Source of the DNA: Pholis gunnellus
Taxonomy: Eukaryota; Chordata; Actinopteri; Perciformes; Pholidae
Direction of reading: 5' to 3'
Assembly (NCBI GenBank): GCA_910591455.2
Contig: OU342819.1
Coordinates: 20,401,762-20,465,761 of the forward strand
DNA: 64,000 nucleotides
Below the pieces are notes generated by a model. It was not told the origin of the DNA and did no database searches. It worked only from the letters and a program-made list of their open reading frames with translations. Every line of letters starts with the position of its first letter. Position 1 is the first letter of the stretch. The translations under genes and the position numbers were made by a program. Of this stretch, positions 13,029 through 25,515 are shown piece after piece.

Positions 13029-13144
13029 TAAATATTAATGGGCAGACCGTTAGTGCGGCTAAATATTAATGCGCAGACCGTTAGTGCGGCTAAATATTAA
13101 TGCGCACACCGTTAGTGCTGCCACCGCTAAATATTAATGCGCAG
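13029..13144 (+). repeat. 31-bp tandem repeat, about 3.5 copies
   Basis: The unit combines TAAATATTAATGCGCAGAC with CGTTAGTGCGGC. Three near-identical 31-bp periods are followed by a diverged part-copy. It directly abuts the CpG-rich promoter-like block on its left. Confidence 0.85.
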
Positions 13145-13159
13145 GAAGAAGAAAAAGTC

Positions 13160-13320
13160 ATCAGAAGCAGCTTTATTGGCCATGTGTGTGTGTAGGCATA
13201 CAAGGAATTTGACTCTCAACGTACATACAGTTTACAATAAACAAGATGTACAATATCAATATAAATATATATCTAAATGTATGTATATGAACATAAACCA
13301 ACAACAATGAAACTGTAACT
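13160..13320. repeat. Dispersed fish repeat of the AGCTTTATTGGCC type
   Basis: Begins AGAAGCAGCTTTATTGGCC and runs through ACAAGGAATTTGACTC into AT-rich sequence. I recognise this opening from fish interspersed repeats. A related, more decayed opening (AGAATCAGCTTTAT) is at about 39,155. The class is not determined. Confidence 0.5.
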
Positions 13321-16264
13321 ACAAGAATCTATGTTTCTTATACTTCACATATTTTATTAATATGCCAGAACCCAAATATTTTAAACCCTCTTGGCCTTCA
13401 TTACACTTGCAACATATAGGCCAACATTTGTATGTTTAGTTACTATGATAATTGTGTTTACTTTTGCTAATAGATGTATTACTATTTATTTAAGTTGTTC
13501 TAAAAATTGCCAGAGTATTCCTTCAATAAAAGCTTGTCCATCCTTTTGTAGAGTTGATTGCTTTGTTAGCATGAAACAGCCCAATCGTTTGTACTAACTT
13601 TGCATTTTATGATTAGCAAACTTACAGAAGGTATATTTACCATTTTGAGGCAAAAAAAAAAAACGCACAGTGAGGCACAACAATAGGCTACAAGAGATAT
13701 AAATGCAGGATTTAATGACATTTAAAACATTTAGCAGCAATGTGTCTTGCCATAGATAGGACCAGATTTCATTGGAACTACTTTCTCTGTTCTATGGATT
13801 AATAATGCTTTGAACAGCACAAACGTAACTTATGTCAAAACACACCACCTGCGTGACCAGATAGCAGAGGCAAATGAGAAAATGTGTTTTTTTTTTCTCA
13901 TATAATTTGGGTGAACTGAGCCCTTTATAAAGAGAATAAAGTATAGCCATAAAAGTATGCTTTATGCAATAACTTGTGATTTCCCAGGCCCACCACTCCC
14001 CATTGTAATGTGTAATCATCCTATTATGGTAATTGACTTTCCACCATTAATACACCAGACTAATAAGGTGTGTGAACTCTCTTCTGTGAGTTTAATATGA
14101 GTTTCGGTGGGGTTGCCCCCCCCCCCCCCCCCCCTCCTCCCCGTTCAATGGCCTGCTTGATGAATGGGAGGAAGAGGAGGGAGGGGGGAGGATGCAGAAG
14201 CGCCAAGTGATAATGCGGTGTCATCAGTTACCTTGACAACCGCAGCCTGCACATCTAACGTGTTAATTATGATTTTTTTTATTTTTGCCAGGAAATTAGC
14301 AGAGGCTTGTTCCCTTGTTCCCTTGTTGCCTTGTTCCCTTGTTCTTGTCCCCCCCCCCCCCCCCCCGGCCTCTGTGGCTCAGGCCTTTTGCCTCCATCAC
14401 TCTCTGCTGACTCCCGACAGCAAGAGAGAGAAAATATATAATATGCAAATCTCTACGGCGCTCGTGCCTCCTCGAGCCCCCGTCCTCAGACTCCTCGGCA
14501 ATAAAATCGGTACTGATGCAAAAAGCGACAGGCAGCACCATCTTAACCCTGCAACGAAAAAATAAATAAAAAATAAGCAGCTGCAGCGCGAGAGATACAA
14601 ACGCTGCATGTGTATGCGTTCACAGTTTAGCAGCAGCACGGCGGTTTTATTTATTTATCATGTGCACACAAGCGTGTCACTGGAAAAAATAACAGATCAA
14701 ATAAGTGACCTCAGCAGGAAGTGAGGTGTTTCATGTTGACGCCTGTCAGCGTTTCAGCCACGTGGGAGTAAATAATATGTCCTTTACAAAGCTTGTAGGT
14801 TGGAGTGTTGCTTGTGATAAAAACAACCTTCAATATGAATTATATTAATCATACTGTCTAAAGATTTAACATGCGTTTTCTTCACGTATTTCGATACTTT
14901 GATTCTGCTTCTTTTGATGTTTCAGTCAGTAGTGACCCTGGCGTTGCCCTCTTTAATAACATGACAACGGTTCCTCTCTGGCTAACGTGGAATTAGATTA
15001 ACTTTTTATTTATTCATATTTATGCAAATGTAAGTCTTTATATAACGACCTAATGTGTCCCTGAGTTTCCCTTATGATTAAATAAGTCCAATAAGGGACG
15101 AAGAAAGGATTTTAAAATACTCTGGTCTGATACGACGGAGTGATTTTTGGCTGTGAGAATAATTATAACCAAATAGTAAAATATCCCTTTGAGTATGTTA
15201 TTTAATTTTTAAATGTACATGTTACAAATATCCATGAAAGAAATGTAAAGAAAGACAATGTTGAAGTGTAAAATACTCTGTTGATGTATTCATTTTATGT
15301 TATTAATTAAATGTGGCATTCATTTCCTTTCAATCACCAAAAAAGGGGATTTGGAACTATAAGTTGTCAGTCATTAATTATTATCCATGGAGAGTATTTC
15401 CACGCATTATTTTATCCCTAAAAAGTTGCAAAAAGCCTTCACATCCTCCGAAATGTTGAGGACGTGACCTCAGTGGTTGCTGCTGCCCCGAGTGCCTGTT
15501 ATCATGCCCCAAAGAACGTCATCATGGTGGGCACTTTGTGTCCTGTGATCTCTGTTTGAGGCTTTTTCAACCACTCTGAACATTTCACAATCATAAGATT
15601 TCAATATAGTATACTATGAAGCTTCTGAAATATGCAATCTTGAACACATGTCAGTATGTGTGCATGTAAAATGATACATTTCCACCCTGATGATGAACTC
15701 AAGTGTTTAAAAGGTTAACTCTGACCAGCGTTGTGCTCTGCAGGTCTGCCGTCTTCTAACCTCTGCAGTTGGATTCTTCAAATTATCGTCCACTTTCATG
15801 CAGATGAATATTTTAGTCCAGGTTTGTATGGTTTCAGTGGAACGAGCGGCGCTGACCTGAATTCAGCAGAAACGCTGCGGAGGACTCGCAGATGGAGAAG
15901 CTACATGTTGGTCTCTGCAGAAATAGCCAGAGGAGTTGGCACACATCTACCCAACTGTTAGCCAGCTGTTCCCTCACCAAAGACAACTCTGGTGATCCTT
16001 TAATATATATCTCTCAACGTTATGCACATGTCACCGCTCACAGCGAGAGCACATGACAGGTTATAGTAGGAAGGTCAACATTCATTTCACTGTGAAGTCA
16101 GAAGGTCCCTGCAGGTGTTATTGCAGTGATTTAGCTTGTCCTATAGGGCATTTTCATAACAAGAGCTTTAAATATCAATACATCAATATACCTTCACTAA
16201 ACTTGCAATCGATGCACAGCAGGAGATCAATTCTGTGCAGCACACTAAATTAAAAGGGGGGTTT

Positions 16265-16317
<53 letters not shown>

Positions 16318-17227
16318 CAGCCCTCACTATGGAGTGCTCTTGAGGAGATTTGATTTTAAAAAGTCACGTAAAGATAAAGCACAGACAGATTTGGTTTCAG
16401 TTGTCCCAACAAGTAATTTATGATAATGATGATTGAACCAAAGCCAAACCTGAAACCTAAAAGCAATTGGAGATCTTTATGGTCAGCTGATGTCAAAGCA
16501 TTGAGTGTTTGTGTGTCAGTTTACTACCAGAGGGAATAAAACAAAGCCAATGCCAGAAAAAAACTCTTGAAGTTGATTAGTTAATCCATCCGTGCAAAGG
16601 TGCTCAGATTACAGAAAACAGACGTTTTTGATCCTGAAAGAGCGTCATTCCAAATTTGAGGCACCTGTTTGTCATAATTACCTAAATCAATCAATTATTT
16701 TTATATAATTAAATGATCGGACTTACAGCAGCATTATGGAGGATGTGGTCATATGTCGAATACATTATTTAAATACAGTACTTTTGAGATTTTAGTCAAA
16801 TGTAATGAGATAAAGATAAAATGTAGACATTAGAAAATGAGATCCAAGATGACACAATTAAATCCAACATTTATTTCATTTGGAGACCGGAGTTCACATC
16901 CAGTTAATGTTGGAGCTCAGTAACAAAACAAACAAATGTTGGCATTGTGCATTAAAAGAAACTTGAAGATCATGCAGGGTTCTGTTCAATATTGATGGCC
17001 TGTTGTTAATTGTTGGATGGATTACTGAACGGGGCTACCGGCCACAGGCTCAGGGGTCTTCACCTACAAAATATCACTCAAAGAGACACGTACCAACCGG
17101 GAGGACACTCAAAATGACTACAAAGAAACCAAAGAACGATAAAGAGCAAAAATATCCACAAAAAGAAGTAAGTGCAGAGAGAGACAAAGTAAACAGAGAG
17201 AGACAAAACAACCACAAAGTAAGTTGT
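13321..17227. other. Non-coding, AT-rich stretch
   Basis: No gene recognised. It contains C-runs at 14,116-14,134 (19) and 14,349-14,366 (18). The second is preceded by about five copies of TTGTTCCC at 14,308-14,348, a possible slippage origin for the run. A 50-nt (GT)n lies at 16,267-16,316. Open frames here are short and show no splice context or recognisable domain. Confidence 0.55.
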
Positions 17228-17230
17228 AAG

Positions 17231-17815
17231 TAGCCTGGACAGTTAGCCTGACAGTTAGCCTGACAGTTAGCCTGACAGTTAGCCTGGACATTTAGCCTGA
17301 CAGTTAGCCTGGACAGTTAGCCTGGACAGTTAGCCTGACAGTTAGCCTGGACAGTTAGCCTGACAGTTAGCCTGGACATTTAGCCTGACAGTTAGCCTGG
17401 ACAGTTAGCCTGGACAGTTAGCCTGACAGTTAGCCTGACAGTTAGCCTGGACAGTTAGCCTGACAGTTAGCCTGACAGTTAGCCTGGACAGTTAGCCTGA
17501 CAGTTAGCCTGACAGTTAGCCTGGACAGTTAGCCTGACAGTTAGCCTGGACATTTAGCCTGACAGTTAGCCTGGACAGTTAGCCTGGACAGTTAGCCTGA
17601 CAGTTAGCCTGACAGTTAGCCTGGACAGTTAGCCTGACAGTTAGCCTGACAGTTAGCCTGGACAGTTAGCCTGACAGTTAGCCTGACAGTTAGCCTGGAC
17701 AGTTAGCCTGACAGTTAGCCTGACAGTTAGCCTGGACATTTAGCCTGACAGTTAGCCTGGACAGTTAGCCTGGACAGTTAGCCTGACAGTTAGCCTGACA
17801 GTTAGCCTGACAGCT
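17231..17815 (+). repeat. 12/13-bp minisatellite with higher-order pattern, ~47 units
   Basis: Head-to-tail units of three types: S (AGCCTGACAGTT, 12 nt), G (AGCCTGGACAGTT, 13 nt) and T (AGCCTGGACATTT, 13 nt). Read in order, T occurs four times, and each time is followed by S-G-G-S. Two of the four T-to-T intervals are 14 and 15 units long and almost identical, mainly repeats of G-S-S. The array therefore grew by duplicating blocks of about 170-185 nt as well as single units. It ends in a diverged CAGCTAACTG. Confidence 0.95.
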
Positions 17816-18550
17816 AACTGAGTCTATGGAACAGGCCTCTTGATCTCTTTCTTAATTTTAGTGAAGTCCCCTGATTAAATAAAAGTTGAAGATGTGGAAA
17901 AATGAAAACGTTAAAAAAGGATCGTCATCATAAAGACCCCTTGAGAATGACAATAGCACCTCTGACCATAAACAAAAACAAAAGATCTGGTGTTTGTGTG
18001 ACAATTGGAGGAAATATGCAATAATAAGCATCAGGTCTTAGTTTTCAAGCATGTAATGTAATGAGTCACACATTATTCAGCATTGATTGCAGGGGTCTGT
18101 TTGGCTTCTCACAAAGAATATTGTAGAAAATACAACCACAGCGTGAGCCTCAGTTTATACACCATCAAGCAGGTGTGCTTGTAAAAGATGCTTCTGTGGA
18201 TGAAAATGCAACAACAGAAAAAAGCTGAACAGAGATTTTTTTTTTTTTTTACAAGAGCAGAATTAGAGCATGTGGAGGAGGAAGACATGGCCGAGCAGAT
18301 ATGATTCAGAGGGGCAGCGTGATGTGAGGTGAACCTTTAATGATCCCCTTGTGGATTCAGTCCGCCCGTCAGCCGAGGATGAGGAGGGACTCGTCTCTGA
18401 TTAGAAGAGGAAGGTCCAACCGACAACAAGGTGTTAGTGGACACCTGATCTGTTTTCTCCCCCCCACACTCTCTCTCTCTCTTCTCTGGACAGGAAATCA
18501 GTAAGACCCCCCCAGAGGATTTCTGCACTCGATGTGGCTGCTGTTGATGA

Positions 18551-18555
<5 letters not shown>

Positions 18556-18590
<35 letters not shown>

Positions 18591-18611
18591 TTGACAGAGA
18601 GAGAGAGAGAC

Positions 18612-18699
<88 letters not shown>
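18556..18699 (+). repeat. (GA)n microsatellite, ~145 nt
   Basis: A GA-dinucleotide array interrupted by GAGCGAGAGATTGACAGAG and two GACAGAGA steps, then about 75 nt uninterrupted. It is purine-only over long stretches on the plus strand and could form triplex (H-DNA). Confidence 0.95.
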
Positions 18700-18702
<3 letters not shown>

Positions 18703-19831
18703 TTGGCAAACAAAAAATCAGTAAATACCCCTCTGGTGAATTTTATAGCTTTTACATCTCATTAAAAAAAAGGCCCTTATAGCCTAACGTTGATTGTATT
18801 CACGCCTCAAAAAATCATAAAAGTGGTGTTCATTTATGAAGATTATCTTAACGAACAAAACGTGAAAGTATCACAAACTTTCATTTTAGTTTATTTTCTG
18901 AAATCAGCCAATAAAAAAAAAGTCTCATCGTCTGTTTAATGGAGGGAACCAGAGCGACGCTAACTTCCTGTTGGCCGACAAAAACACGCCAGGGAGGCCT
19001 TTGATGTCAAACTTTATTAATCCTTTCGACTTTGACAAAGGCAGCGCGAGACCAGATCCACTCCTTCCTTCCTCTACCTTTCACAATAAAAGAGCTTAGA
19101 CATACACACTGAGTAACTGTTAACCAGAGGGAACTCTGGGAATCAGTCAGAGCATTTAGTCAACAGACTCAATAGATTTCATGCAACACATTCATGAGGA
19201 CGTGTTGCTCCTTCCGATGTCCTGTGATTGAGTCTCAGTGTAGTTTAGTTTAGTTAAGCTGAAACTGCATTTAAACCTCCCAGAGAGGCTGCTGAGAGCC
19301 TTTCTGCAGCTGTGGGGCTTTTCTTCTTCTTCTTCTTCTTCTTCTTCTTTCTCGCAGTACAAGCAGCTGCACTGAGCCTCCGGCAGGGAAAAACTTTCTC
19401 GGGGCATTTTCCAAACGTCTGCTTCAGCAGCAGCAGCACCTCCAACGCTCGTCTCTATAGTAACATGTATGAACGGATGAGCGTCAAGCCGGAAAAATGT
19501 AGGTCAGAGGAAAAGATGGCGTCCGTAAGCACGCAATAAGGTATGCACGAGAGGAATATATAGGAACGTGAGGAGGTAAAGGGATTCCTTTAGATGTGTG
19601 TGTTTGATATTTCAGATAAAAAAAACTAAATGAAGAAGCACATTTGAACCACGTCTGTCTTCCTGTGTTGGTATGAAGAGTGTTTCGTTTATTAAAATAT
19701 GTTCTACGTTGTGTTTTGTAAAGCGGAGAGAGAGAAGGAGAAAGAAAATGAGGTCTTTGTTTCCTTGTTTTCTCCTCTTTCTTTCTCATTATGTTCAGCC
19801 TTTACATCACTTCCTCCGGGGCAGGATGGAG

Positions 19832-19880
<49 letters not shown>

Positions 19881-19996
19881 GGGATGTTTCATGCCCTGCT
19901 CTCAGTGGTGGACCTGCCAGACCTCAGCAGAGTCAACAGACAGAGATGAGTCAAAGTGTCCTCTGGCCAGCAGAGAGTGCGTCACTCATACACATG

Positions 19997-20001
<5 letters not shown>

Positions 20002-20089
<88 letters not shown>
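20002..20089 (+). repeat. (CA)44 microsatellite
   Basis: An uninterrupted CA run of 88 nt. It lies 125 nt from a complementary (GT)n run at 19,834-19,876, so the two can pair as an inverted repeat. Confidence 0.95.
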
Positions 20090-21430
20090 CCCATGTATGC
20101 AAAGATACCAACGCTGCCAAGTGAAAACTCTGTATCTCCAAAATATCAAATGTGAGGAAACCAATATATTTACATCCTGTTGGTTTTTATAAGTCTTAAA
20201 TCTCCCTCAAGAAAAAGCAAATCGGCCCAAAACTTAAATTGAAGTGAAGACAAGTCACTTCTCACAAAAAAGGCTTTTAGCTTTAGCCACTTTTCTAACT
20301 GCATGTGGAACAAAAGAGGAGGAACGCATCGGCTTAAATAGTTTAAACACGTGCTTTTAAACTGGCTACATGTCTCACAACGCAGTCATGCATCTTAATC
20401 TGCTAATCGGACCGTAAACAACGAGCCTCGTCTTTGCCCGGATATCTGCTAGCTTCACTGGAACACCAACAATGTAACGCGATGGGGACTCGTTCGCTTT
20501 TTTGCAGGTCGTAAACTAAATGAAACAAATGAAACATTTGATCAAAAGGCTCATCACGTTATTATAATTCACCGTGAGAAACGTGCCGACACAACGTCCA
20601 ATAGTCGTCTAGAGAAAACCAGCAAATGCCAACGTCACAGTCAGAGGGATTCATCCTCTGGGGATCATGAACGTGTAATTATATTTATGGTAAACCGTCA
20701 AGGAGCCTCAGGAAGTGTGCTTTTAATGAACAGCTCCGATTTAAAATCAAGTTATGCAGCGCTTAAGGAAAAACAAAGAGCCGTTGAGCTGATTAAAGGG
20801 TCTTTCCATCAGTTTTACAAATTAAGGTCAGTTTACGCATCGTGAAAAAGTACGACTCCACCTCCCGAGTGAGCTTTCTGACGTATAACCCTGATGATGT
20901 AAGAGTGACATCATCAGCAGGATTTTTTTTGCAAAGAAATTGCTCTTAGGTGAGGAGTTTGGAAGATTTGGCAGGCAGGGACGGTCTGATACAAAATATG
21001 TTGCATGATGGGAAATGTAGGATCCAGTGTTTTTGGGCTTAAAATCGTGGACGACTCAGACTTCAAAGCTATGAGTGTCGCTTCATGATCTCAGTGTTGT
21101 TGCGACAGCAGTACACCTACTGTGTACACACACACACACACATGTTCACCCCCTATAGACCCCCCCCCCCCCATCATAAATAAATAAATAAATGCAAACC
21201 CCTGCAGGCGGTGACCCAGGGTAAGTCATGTTATGATGTGGCGTACATGCAGCCAGCCATCCAAGAAGAAGAAGGCGAGCATGAGGCTCTGCTGCAAAAC
21301 ACGACCATATGGCGGAAACATCGCCGTATGTCCCGGTTTAAAAACTGTGTGAGGAGTAAACAAGCGTCGCTCAGCCACATGAAAGCAGCCAGAGTGTAAA
21401 TAAGTGAGGCGGTGGAGGCCCAGAGGTGTG

Positions 21431-21461
<31 letters not shown>

Positions 21462-22844
21462 GGGGGGGCTACATAGCACCGAGGTGCCCTTTAGCAACAC
21501 AGTTCATTCACTCCTGGTAGCTGTGAAGGAGCTGCTCAGTGGACGACACAGGAAGCTGCAATGGGTTCTGGGAAAAAAAGGTGTGCGTGAGTGATGTATT
21601 TGTATTGTTTATAAGCAGTGTGACATTTATTACATGGTTTAATGTAGTTGTAAACAGATATAAGAACATTTAAAATAATATAACAATTATAAAGACATAT
21701 TACTTCTTTTGTTTTACTATCTTTTTATTCATTATCTGTTCATACAGCTGTTTCCATTCATAGGTGTTGACATTGATAAACACATTATATATATATATAT
21801 ATTATAGTGTGTTGTAAATCCATTATTAAATATCAATATGCTGCTTATATTGGTGTTAAAGTGTATTATTATTTATTTTGTGGAGTCAGGAGTCTTGTAT
21901 CTTAAGTATTTCATTATGTTTCTTGTGTCTTATGTTTAATTGAGTGTATTTTCTATGTTCCACTTGACTTATTAATAATAAATACCTAAAAGGTGAACTT
22001 CAAAGCATGTGTCAAACTTTTAATGTGATTTTGAAACTCTAGATAAAGCGCTTTAAATACAACCACAGAATAAATCTATAGAAACGAGTGCAGGAACTAT
22101 CGGAAGTCAAAGCATTCAGTGTGCAAAATGTGCTTTTAATGAGCATTCATAATTCACCACATACGTTTTAAGTACTTTTACTGTAAATGTAAATATTGTA
22201 GCAGGTGCAAGTAGAGCTAATTTTAACTACTTTATGTCGCGTTCGTGTGTAAATATTTTATGACATTATATGTTTTAATCTGTTATAACTACATCCATCC
22301 AACAAAGGCAACAAACTAAAGCGTAAAATATAAAAAAAGAATACAACTTAAATTGTATAAAATTATAAAATTGCACACAAATAAATCTCTAAATTGTATA
22401 ATATTTAAATAAATGTAGATTAAATGAATGAAGTGCTGACATGAGGCCAATGAGCTCCTGCTAATGTGTTTCTCTGAGAACAAGCGGCAGACGTAGCCAC
22501 TAAAGCCTCATTAAAGCTTTATTGTTCCATACGGCGGCTCGTAATGCAGCCGCGCTGACAGCATGAAGAGGTGCAGGGAAGCGCTCTCTTCCTGTTTAAC
22601 GGTGAGGTGACAGGTGCAGCAGTAATGCGCTGCTGCTGCTGCTGCAGAGGGTTTCACAAGTCAAGCAGCAGCACAGTTAACGTTTATTTTCCAAAGCAGG
22701 AGAGTCGACGACGTGAGGAGGCTGAGAGTTCTCTCCGTGTTGCTACGGGAATAATTGATTTGTCATAAATTAAGATTTTTCTCCCCAAAGACGGGGATTC
22801 CTTGAGGAAAATAGCTAATATTAAATAATGACGGTTATGTATTG

Positions 22845-23095
22845 GACAGTAGTGGAAAGTAACATTTTTACTTTATTTGTATACTCCAGTACATTTCTCC
22901 ACTGAGGTGCAAAACACACGTTTTTCACATAATGGGTACTTTTTACTTTTGATACTTTAAGTACATTTAGCTGATAATACTCCAGTACTTACTGAAGTAG
23001 GATTTCAAAAGCAATGAAGTATTCTTATAGTGAGGAATCACTATTTTTACTTCTTTATAAAGTTGTACAGGTTTATCATTATGATGATGCTGTTA
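22845..23095. repeat. Dispersed repeat, AGTAC-rich family, copy 1
   Basis: Sequence with spaced AAGTACATTT / CTCCAGTACTT steps. The same style recurs at about 28,600-29,060, 54,411-54,670 and 59,491-59,945. It matches a fish repeat I recognise by its spaced AGTAAAAGTA elements. Class unknown. Confidence 0.55.
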
Positions 23096-23204
23096 ATCAC
23101 TCAGGAATTATTTAAACAAAGCTTCTAAATTCACAAGAGGGTTATTTACTGGCACATTTTATATCGTAGAACAAAACGTTTAAATATTTAAAAAGCTTTT
23201 GTTG

Positions 23205-23615
23205 ACGACGTAGACTGTATATAAGCAGTGGACTGCCGCTTTGAAGCCTTGAGTTTGGCGTTTTGGCCGTCGCCATCTTGTTTTTTTTGCAACCAGTAAA
23301 CAGGAAGTGACCATATCTGGTCTGAGGAGTGACGTACGTATAAGTCTCTGGTAGAGACCTGTCAATCATAGTAAGCCCCGCCCTAAAGCATCCCCTGCTT
23401 TATGGTCTGTGTGACTCTAAATGGACCATCATTTACTAAATGAACATCATGCTGTATTGAAGAAGACTTGAAACTAGAGATTGAGACCATAAACTCATGT
23501 TTACAATGTTTACTGAGGTAATAAATCAAGAGAGAAGTAGAGTCATTTTCTCATAGACTTCTACACAACCAGAGGAGTCGCCCCCTGGTGGACACTAGAG
23601 AGAATGCAGCTTTAA
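23205..23615 (-). repeat. Dispersed repeat with CTCF-core-like motif, copy B (longest)
   Basis: Reverse-complement copy of the element at 7,879-8,138, with an extra ~150 nt (23,205-23,357) including GCCATCTTG and GCAACCAG. That extra part also appears alone at 51,671-51,740. The CTCF-like motif is at 23,579-23,591 on the minus strand. It ends about 265 nt from the probable 3' end of cnot3. Confidence 0.85.
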
Positions 23616-24295
23616 CACATGAAGCATTGGCTTCTCTCTTCAGAACCGGAGGTGAACGTCTGATTAACAACGGACCTCATTTCAAAGCATCCAACCAAAA
23701 ATAAAAAAACATTTACTTTGAGACGAGGAAATTCGAAGTGGAAAAATGTTAACGGACAAATCGTTTGACGTATCGATTGCTGTCGAGGTGAAATAAGTAA
23801 ATTCAACAATAAGTAAAAATGTTTTGAAGATTAAAGAGAAAGCGTCTGAAACGGATCACAAACCATCACACGAGTGCAGTTTTCTGAAAAGTACTTCTTT
23901 TATTAATATTTTACAATCCTTTATTCATGGTTATGTCATTATTTACTTTATCAGCGCCACTTTGCAAGTGTCATTATTCCATGCTGTCTGACGACAACAA
24001 CAACAACAACAACAACAAAAAACAACAAAAAAAAACCAAAAAGGAGAGGTTTGGAGAATGAGAGTCTATACAACACGTTTGTCAAGGGGCAGAGAGAGAT
24101 TCACTCTGACCTCGTTGACCTCTCATCCCGTCCGCTTGTCAACAAAACAAAAAGTAAACAAAAAAAGTTAAAAGCAGTCGAGTGAATAAGTGTAGAGTTG
24201 TCCGTGCGTCCGTCCCGTCTGGCTATAAAAAAAAAAAACACCCCACACTCCTCTTGAGAAGTTTCTGCTCTTTAGACAAAGAGCAGGGGTCCTCA

Positions 24296-24322
24296 CCCCC
24301 CCCCCCCCCCCCCCCCCCCCCC
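24296..24322 (+). repeat. C27 homopolymer
   Basis: A run of 27 C on the plus strand. In the cnot3 transcript it would be a G27 tract in the putative 3' UTR, able to form a G-quadruplex. Confidence 0.95.
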
Positions 24323-24681
24323 ATCTCTGACAAAATTATTCTACTACAGTGAATCCAACAAACACAAAAAGACAAAGATGGTGTCTCTCTTCCAGGAGCG
24401 GCTCCAAACATTGGAGGATAATATTGGCAGTTCTAAAAAACACACAAAAAAACCCGGTGAAACTGGTTTAAAGGGAGCGAGAATCCCAAAAATGAACGAT
24501 ACAAATTTAAATTTTTTTTATAATTTTGGTTGCGAATCTGTCGGGAGAGATTATCTAAAGTCGTTGTTGTGCTGTGGCGACGGGGAGCTGCTGGCGGATA
24601 CATTTCCTCATAAAAAATGATCTATCAAATACTTCCTGAGAAATAAAGGAAATATCTACCTGGCATGAAGAGAGGAGGAGG

Positions 24682-24718
<37 letters not shown>

Positions 24719-25394
24719 GGAGGAGGAAGGGAGTGAAAAATCCAAAAATGTTTGGGTGATTCAAAATAAAAAAAAAAGACAAAATAAGGAAAACGATAAG
24801 CTGCTGTGTGTTTCGGCAGCAGAGGTCAGGAAGTGGAATGACTTGTTGGTTTGTGAGAGCTGAGAGTGTGTGTTTATCATGAGTGTGTGTGTGTGTTTAT
24901 CGTGAGTCCAGGTTGAAAACCCTTCAGTGTGTGAAACGTGAAGCGGAGAGCTGGAGGACAGAGGAGGTGTGGGCAGCAGTGCTGGTGTTTGTGCTCTTCA
25001 GCACAGAGAGAGGAGGAGGAGGTGAGGGAGGGAGGGAGGCTGGTGGGAGACTAACAAACTGCCCATCCAGCTGCTGGTAGCATCCAACACCCACGATCGC
25101 TGCTGGAGCTGTTTGTTTAAACCACCACTACTGAACAGCATCGTTTCCTCACCGGTCCTATCTCCTCATGCAGATGAATCCTGGTTTATTGTGTCCTGAT
25201 CTGTTCGCTAACGCTTCTGTTATTTACCTTCCTTCCGAGAATTAGACGAGAAGATCGATACGCCAACTTTACTGGGAGTTATGCGAGGGACACTTTACAA
25301 GAAATGAACATCAATAACTTGTCTTTTAACACTGGATTAAACAAACAATGTGGAACGTGTTGATAAGCGAAGATAATTCTGTTACATTTAGACA

Positions 25395-25515
25395 GAGCCA
25401 GGCTAGCTGTTTCCAGTCTTTATGCTAAGCTAAGCTAACTGGCTGGAGCTTCATATTTGACCGTGCAGACGCGAGAGTTGTATCGATCTTCTCGTCCACC
25501 TCGCTGGGCAAGAAA
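25395..25515 (+). repeat. Fish interspersed repeat (TTTATGCTAAGCTAAGCTAA type)
   Basis: Contains TTTATGCTAAGCTAAGCTAA, then CTGGCTGGAGCTTCATATTT and GATCTTCTCGTCCACCTCG. I recognise this string from many fish UTRs and introns. It lies inside the putative cnot3 3' UTR in antisense orientation. Confidence 0.6.

Larger units (their letters stand above)
17816..23204. other. Non-coding, simple-repeat-rich stretch
   Basis: No gene recognised. It holds the long (GA)n at 18.55 kb, (TTC)n at 19,321-19,349, (GT)n at 19,834-19,876, (CA)n at 20,002-20,089, a C13 run at 21,160-21,172, a G24 run at 21,445-21,468, and AT-rich DNA from 21.6 to 22.4 kb. A related-repeat segment rich in AGTAC steps lies at 22,845-23,095. 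Low-complexity open frames (Ser-Leu, Glu-Arg, Cys-Val, His-Thr repeats) come from the dinucleotide arrays. Confidence 0.6.

Noticed and set aside
14227..14240. RFX X-box-like GTTACCTTGACAAC
   Set aside because: The right half-site has a mismatch at a key position and no gene start is nearby, so support is too weak.
14164..14565. 133-codon plus-strand open frame
   Set aside because: Crosses an octamer repeat and a C18 run, and no domain or splice context is visible.
17231..17815. Regular array that might suggest a CRISPR
   Set aside because: The 12/13-nt units are contiguous with no unique spacers, and the host is a vertebrate. It is a minisatellite.
18434..18782. Ser-Leu and Glu-Arg repeat open frames
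   Set aside because: They are translations of the (GA)n microsatellite and have no independent coding support.
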